Shown here: positions 59,835 to 64,000 of the stretch, in pieces
How positions within the stretch are numbered: the first letter of the stretch is position 1
Layout: every line of letters begins with the position of its first letter
NCBI GenBank assembly: GCA_019119615.1
Contig: DWWQ01000011.1
Span: 1 to 64,000 of the forward strand
Reading direction: 5' to 3'
Length of the DNA: 64,000 nt
Source: Candidatus Alistipes stercoravium
Lineage (GTDB): Bacteria; Bacteroidota; Bacteroidia; Bacteroidales; Rikenellaceae
Notes under the pieces: model-generated
What the model saw: the letters and a program-made list of their open reading frames with translations, nothing else
Databases searched by the model: none
What the model was told of the DNA's origin: nothing
Translations under genes and position numbers: made by a program

Positions 59835-61691
59835 CGTGCCGGGGCCCTTCCCGAAACCCTTTCCGGGAGCTTTTCCGAAGCTCCGCGCCGGGCCTTTCCC
59901 GGAACTTTTCCCGGACTTTTTGGGACTGACCGCCTGCCCGCTTTCTGTTCCGGACCTTCTCCGATCCGCCAATCCGCTCCGGCCGGATGCCTGCCGACCG
60001 AAGAAGTAGCTCTTCTGCCGCCGCTTCTCCTCCTGCGTGCGGGCCACATAGACCTTCTCGTGCGTATAGGGGTTCTCGCCCGTGCAGAACATCACCGACG
60101 AGAGGGTCATCGGCGTGGGCGTGAGGTCCTGCACCTGTTCGAGGTTGAAATGGAGCTTTCCGAGCACCTTTTCGGCCAGCGCGCGCATGTCCTGCTCCGT
60201 GCATCCGGGGTGCGACGAGATGAAGTAGGGAATCAGCTGGTAGGGCAGCCCCTCGCGGTCGCAGATGCGGTGGAAGTCGGTGTTCAGCCGCTCGAAGAGG
60301 GCGAACGGCGGCTTGCGCATCAGCCGCAACACCCCGTCTTCGGTGTGCTCCGGGGCGACCTTCAGCCGCCCCGAAGTGTGGTGCTTCAGAACGGTTTCGA
60401 GATAGGGCTTGTCGTCGAACAGGTCGTAGCGGATGCCGCTGCCGATAAAGGCCTTCCGGATCCCCTTGACAGCGCGGATCTTCGCATAGAGGGCCAGCAG
60501 CGGGCCGTGGTCGTTGTCCAGGTTGGGGCACATCCGCGGGTGGAGGCACGACGGGCGGCGGCACTTCGCGCAGAGCGTGCGGTCGCGGCCCCCCATGCGG
60601 TACATGTTGGCCGACGGGGCCCCGACATCCGAGAGGTAGCCCTTGAATCCGGGCATCTTCACCACACGCTCGACCTCGGCGAGGATCGACCGCTCGCTGC
60701 GTGCATGGACGAACTTGCCCTGATGGGCCGAGATCGTGCAGAAGGAGCAGCCGCCGAAGCAGCCGCGGTGGATATTCACCGAAAACTTGATCATCTCCCA
60801 GGCCGGGATCTCCCCCTTGCCGCGGTAGCGCGGGTGGGGCGCCCGCTCGTAGGGAAGGTCGAACGAGTGGTCGAGCTCCTCGGTCGTGAGCGCCGCATTC
60901 GGGGGCGTTACGACGACGTAGCGGTCGCCCACGGCCTCAACCAGCGTCGCCTCGGGCTCCATCAGGTTGCTCTGCGTCTCGATGACGGTGAAGTTGTCGC
61001 CGAAGGCCCGCTTGTCGCGCAGGCACTCCTCGTATCCGTGCAGGCGGATCGTCCGCGCGGGGTCAAGGCGCGCGACATACTCCCCGTCGGCGAGGAAGGC
61101 CACCTGGCGGATGCGGCGCAGCAGCTTGGCGTTGTAACCGTTGCGGAGCGTGCGGGCCACCTGCTGGATGACCCGCTCGCCCATGCCGTAGATGAGCAGG
61201 TCGGCGCCCGACTCGACGAGCACCGAGGGTTTGAGCGAGTCGCTCCAGTAGTCGTAGTGGGTCAGCCGCCGCAGCGAGGCCTCGATGCCGCCGATGACCA
61301 CCGGGACGTGGGGAAAGAGCCGCTTGAGGATCCGCGCATAGACCGTCACGGCGTAGTCGGGGCGGAATCCCGCCTTGCCGCCTGGCGTGTAGGCGTCGTC
61401 GTGGCGCAGCCGGATGTTGGCCGTATAGTGATTGACCATCGAATCCATGGCGCCGGCCGTGATACCGAAGAAGAGACGCGGGGCGCCCAGCTTGGTGAAG
61501 TCGCGCAGGTCGTCGCGCCAGTTGGGCTGGGGGACGATCGCCACGCGGTAGCCCTCGGCTTCGAGCAGCCGCCCGACGACCGCGGCGCCGAAGGCCGGAT
61601 GGTCGATATAGGCGTCGCCCGTGAAGAGGATGACGTCGAGTTGCTCCCAGCCGCGTTCGCGGACCTCCTTGAGGGTGGTAGGCAGAAACAT
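59823..61691 (-). CDS. YgiQ family radical SAM protein
   Basis: A 622-residue radical SAM protein. The N-terminal B12-binding-like part (about 15-200) holds IGGIEASLRRLTHYDYWSD. The iron-sulfur site is HRGCFGGCSFCTISAHQGK (Cys at about 309, 313, 316). LKVAPEHTEDGVL and PYFISSHPGCTEQDM follow. The C-terminal ~70 residues are a basic low-complexity tail with SGKGPARSFGKAPGKGFGKG, possibly an RNA-binding extension. The function of YgiQ proteins is not established. The start at 61691 gives the family N-terminus MFLPTTLKEVRERGW. It lies 11 nt downstream of the aminotransferase gene. Confidence 0.92.
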   Translation of the reverse strand: MFLPTTLKEVRERGWEQLDVILFTGDAYIDHPAFGAAVVGRLLEAEGYRVAIVPQPNWRDDLRDFTKLGAPRLFFGITAGAMDSMVNHYTANIRLRHDDAYTPGGKAGFRPDYAVTVYARILKRLFPHVPVVIGGIEASLRRLTHYDYWSDSLKPSVLVESGADLLIYGMGERVIQQVARTLRNGYNAKLLRRIRQVAFLADGEYVARLDPARTIRLHGYEECLRDKRAFGDNFTVIETQSNLMEPEATLVEAVGDRYVVVTPPNAALTTEELDHSFDLPYERAPHPRYRGKGEIPAWEMIKFSVNIHRGCFGGCSFCTISAHQGKFVHARSERSILAEVERVVKMPGFKGYLSDVGAPSANMYRMGGRDRTLCAKCRRPSCLHPRMCPNLDNDHGPLLALYAKIRAVKGIRKAFIGSGIRYDLFDDKPYLETVLKHHTSGRLKVAPEHTEDGVLRLMRKPPFALFERLNTDFHRICDREGLPYQLIPYFISSHPGCTEQDMRALAEKVLGKLHFNLEQVQDLTPTPMTLSSVMFCTGENPYTHEKVYVARTQEEKRRQKSYFFGRQASGRSGLADRRRSGTESGQAVSPKKSGKSSGKGPARSFGKAPGKGFGKGPGTKKG

Positions 61692-61702
61692 GGCGTGCGG
61701 TG

Positions 61703-62965
61703 CTATTCGTTCGTATTGCGGGTATTCTGCGGCACGCGGCCGCCGGCGGGAAGTGCGGCCACGGCGTCGCGCAGCCGTTCGAGGGCGCGGCGGATCACCG
61801 CGCGCGGGGCCCCGACGTTGAGGCGCATGAAGCCCTCGCCCTCCTTGCCGAACATCGCGCCGTCGTTCAGCGCCAGGCCGGCCCGCTCGACGAAAAGCCG
61901 CACGAGCTCCTCGTGCCCGAGGCCGAGGGCGCGGCAGTCGAGCCACACGAGGTACGAGGCCCGGGGCCGCAGGGGACGTATGGCGGGCAGTTCGCGGGCG
62001 CAGAAGCCGATCACCTCCTCGACGTTGCCCTCGATGTAGCGGATGAGCTCGCGGCGCCACGCCTCGCCGTGGCGGAAGGCCGCGATGGTGGCGATCGGCG
62101 CAAAGAGGTTCGGGGCGTCGAGTTCGTTGGCCTCGAGCCATGCGAAGAAGCGGCGGCGCAGCGCCTCGTCGGGGACGATGGCGTAGGAGCTGACCACGCC
62201 GGCGATGTTGAAGGTCTTGGTCGGGGCGCCGAAGGTGATGCTGCAGCGTGCCGCGGCCTCCGAGACGGAGGCGAAGGGGATGTGGCGCGCGCCCCAGAGC
62301 GCCAGGTCGCAGTGGATCTCGTCGGCGAGGACCACCATGCCGCGGGCCGCGCAGAAGTCGGCCAGGCGGACGAGCGTCGCGCGGTCCCAGACGATGCCGC
62401 CGGGGTTGTGGGGGTTCGAGAGGATGAGCATCCGGCACTTCGCATCGACGACGCGTTCGAGATTCTCGAAATCCATCTCGTAGGAGCCGTCCGGCCGCTC
62501 GCGCAGCGGGTTGCAAACCACCTCACGGCCGTTGCCCTCAGGCACCAGGCGGAAGGGGTGGTAGACCGGCGGCTGGATGACGACCCGCTCGTCGGGGGCG
62601 AGCAGGCGGTTTACGGCCATACCGATCCCCTTGACGATGCCGGGGATGTAGGCGATCCACTCGGGGCGGACCTCCCAGCCGTGGTGCGTGCGGATCCAGT
62701 CGATGATTGCGGGGCGGTAGTCCGCCGGCTCGAGCGTATAGCCCAGCACGGGGTGCTCGAGCCGCCAGCGGAGCGCTTCGAGGATGAAGTCGGGGGTTTC
62801 GAAATCCATGTCGGCGACCCACAGGGGTTCAAGGTCCCCGCGGCCGTAAGCCTCCGCGAGGCCGTCGTACTTGACGCAGCCGGTGCCGCGCCGCTCGATC
62901 CGACGGTCGAAGTCATAGCGGGACGCGGCGGCGTCCTGCGGCGGGGTGCTGAAGGATTTTTCCAT
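61703..62965 (-). CDS. PatB/MalY-type aminotransferase (cystathionine beta-lyase)
   Basis: A 420-residue class I/II PLP enzyme. The start RRGTGCVKYD and LWVADMDFETP are typical of the PatB/MalY group. SNPHNPGGIVW, LADEIHCDLAL and the Schiff-base Lys in FGAPTKTFNIAG (about residue 249) complete the site. It cleaves cystathionine or related C-S bonds, giving homocysteine, pyruvate and ammonia. The start at 62965 excludes an upstream extension that lacks family likeness. Confidence 0.9.
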   Translation of the reverse strand: MEKSFSTPPQDAAASRYDFDRRIERRGTGCVKYDGLAEAYGRGDLEPLWVADMDFETPDFILEALRWRLEHPVLGYTLEPADYRPAIIDWIRTHHGWEVRPEWIAYIPGIVKGIGMAVNRLLAPDERVVIQPPVYHPFRLVPEGNGREVVCNPLRERPDGSYEMDFENLERVVDAKCRMLILSNPHNPGGIVWDRATLVRLADFCAARGMVVLADEIHCDLALWGARHIPFASVSEAAARCSITFGAPTKTFNIAGVVSSYAIVPDEALRRRFFAWLEANELDAPNLFAPIATIAAFRHGEAWRRELIRYIEGNVEEVIGFCARELPAIRPLRPRASYLVWLDCRALGLGHEELVRLFVERAGLALNDGAMFGKEGEGFMRLNVGAPRAVIRRALERLRDAVAALPAGGRVPQNTRNTNE

Positions 62966-63003
62966 GGCGGTATGCGGTTTCGGAACCGGGCGCGGGCCCG
63001 GCA

Positions 63004-64000
63004 TCAGGGTTCTTCGCGGACGGTATAGGTCTCCCACTTGGCGAGCAGGGCGCGGAAATCCTCCGGGAGCTCGCTGTCGAAGCACATCTCGCGGGGTGTC
63101 GCGGGGTGTTCGAAGCCCAGCAGCCGCGCGTGCAGCGCGTGGCGGGGCATCACCGCAAAGCAGTTCTCGATGAACTGCCGGTACTTGGCGAAGGTCGTGC
63201 CCTTGAGGATGCGGTCGCCGCCGTAGCGCTCGTCGTTGAAGAGCGGGTGGCCGATCCAGGCCATGTGGACGCGGATCTGGTGCGTGCGACCCGTTTCGAG
63301 GCGGCACTCCACGAGGGTAACGTAGCCGAAGCGGCGCAGCACCTTCCAGTGCGTTACGGCGTGCTTGCCGTCCGAGCCGTCAGCGAAGACGTACATCTTC
63401 TGCCGCTCGCGGGGGCTGCGGCCGATATTGCCCGTGATGGTCCCCTCGTCCTCGTCGAAGTTGCCCCACACGAGGGCCACATAGCGGCGCTGGATCGTAT
63501 GGTCGAAGAACTGCTTCGCCAGACGCGCATGCGCCTGCTCGTTCTTCGCCACGACGAGCAGCCCCGAGGTGTTCTTGTCGATGCGGTGGACCAGCCCGGC
63601 GCGCGTCTGCTCTTCGGCCGGGATGCCCTGCTCGTTGAGGTGGTACATCAGGGCATTGACCAGCGTGCCGCTCCAGTTGCCCACCCCGGGGTGGACGACC
63701 ATTCCGGCGGGTTTGTTCACGATCAGCAGGTCGTCGTCCTCATAGGGGATCTCGAGCGGGATGTTCTCCGCCACGAGCTCCGTCTCGCGCCGCGGGTAGG
63801 GCAGCACGATCTGGATGCGGTCCAGGGGCTTGACCTTGTAGCTCGACTTCGCGGGGCGTCCGTTCACGAGGATGTTGCCGCTGTCGGCCGCCGCCTGGAT
63901 GCGGTTGCGCGAGCAGTGCTCCATGCGCACGGTGAGGAACTTGTCCAGCCGCAGGGGCGTCTGCCCCTTGTCGGCCGTTACGGCAAAGTGTTCGTAGAGC
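63004..64000 (-). CDS. RluA/RluD-family rRNA pseudouridine synthase, 5' end outside window
   Basis: A partial protein of 332 visible residues; the frame runs off the right edge. An S4 RNA-binding domain (RLDKFLTVRMEHCSRNRIQA, then NILVNGRPAKSSYKV) is followed by the catalytic core with NKPAGMVVHPG, the Asp-bearing motif HRIDKNTSGLLVVAK, and LETGRTHQIRVHM. It isomerises uridines in 23S rRNA, probably positions 1911/1915/1917 if it is the RluD orthologue. A GTG at 63930 is internal, because S4-domain residues continue upstream of it. Confidence 0.92.
   Translation of the reverse strand, partial: LYEHFAVTADKGQTPLRLDKFLTVRMEHCSRNRIQAAADSGNILVNGRPAKSSYKVKPLDRIQIVLPYPRRETELVAENIPLEIPYEDDDLLIVNKPAGMVVHPGVGNWSGTLVNALMYHLNEQGIPAEEQTRAGLVHRIDKNTSGLLVVAKNEQAHARLAKQFFDHTIQRRYVALVWGNFDEDEGTITGNIGRSPRERQKMYVFADGSDGKHAVTHWKVLRRFGYVTLVECRLETGRTHQIRVHMAWIGHPLFNDERYGGDRILKGTTFAKYRQFIENCFAVMPRHALHARLLGFEHPATPREMCFDSELPEDFRALLAKWETYTVREEP

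Noticed and set aside
63004-63930. GTG at 63930 as the start of the pseudouridine synthase
   Set aside because: Upstream codons up to the window edge continue the S4 domain (RLDKFLTV), so the true start lies outside.
1-64000. tRNA, rRNA, insertion sequences
   Set aside because: No tRNA T-loop with acceptor pairing, no rRNA-like stretch and no transposase motif was seen on either strand by eye; a covariance-model scan would be needed to exclude a small RNA.

Overview
The window reads as one stretch of a high-GC Bacteroidota chromosome, most likely a Rikenellaceae/Alistipes-type gut commensal (inference). The support is: repeated TAnnTTTG-type -7 promoter boxes with no clear Shine-Dalgarno sequences; UpxY-type control of a polysaccharide locus; secreted glycoside hydrolases (GH29, GH2, GH27); and typical Bacteroidota genes (DUF4296 lipoprotein, Ig-like lipoprotein, OprO/P-like porin). 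No rRNA, tRNA, IS element or CRISPR array was seen.

Layout. 1-3.4 kb (-): the start of an alpha-L-fucosidase behind a large GH2 beta-galactosidase. 3.7-4.9 kb (+): rplY and pth. 5.1-23.8 kb (+): a 17-gene surface polysaccharide locus. It has a promoter with a leader hairpin, a UpxY antiterminator, a WecA-like initiating transferase, a six-SLBB export protein, Wzz, rmlACDB (dTDP-L-rhamnose), Wzx, an EpsG-like polymerase, four glycosyltransferases, a HAD protein next to an unusual membrane protein, a hexapeptide acyltransferase and a polysaccharide deacetylase. It ends at a perfect 20-bp-stem terminator shared with the opposing kdsC operon. 23.8-29.1 kb (-): kdsC, a DUF2520 protein, a YihY-like protein, a methyltransferase and a short ComEC.

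29.2-37.4 kb (-): a compact nine-gene block with phage-type structural and lysis genes (two tail/baseplate-like proteins, ClpP-like protease, capsid-like protein, portal, connector-like protein, holin, P5-like muramidase). There is no terminase, integrase, tape measure or regulator. It has its own promoter, and a roughly 320-nt leader carries a cluster of DnaA-box-like 9-mers. This block and its leader are the most unusual part of the window.

37.8-50.9 kb (+): GH27 alpha-galactosidase, an internally shortened MqnA-like protein, CorA, a second flippase, then a tightly overlapped housekeeping/envelope run (holB, folK, lipoproteins, outer membrane barrel, rbfA, LolE-type permease, DUF4296). 50.9-64 kb: xerD (-); prmA, recO and a small secreted protein (+); an O-acetyltransferase and a flavodoxin-like reductase (-); a porin with a 9-bp-repeat linker and a YeiH transporter (+); a frameshifted S41 peptidase pseudogene (+); and YgiQ, PatB/MalY and a partial RluD-type synthase (-).

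All functional calls come from reading motifs and gene order. No database search was run.
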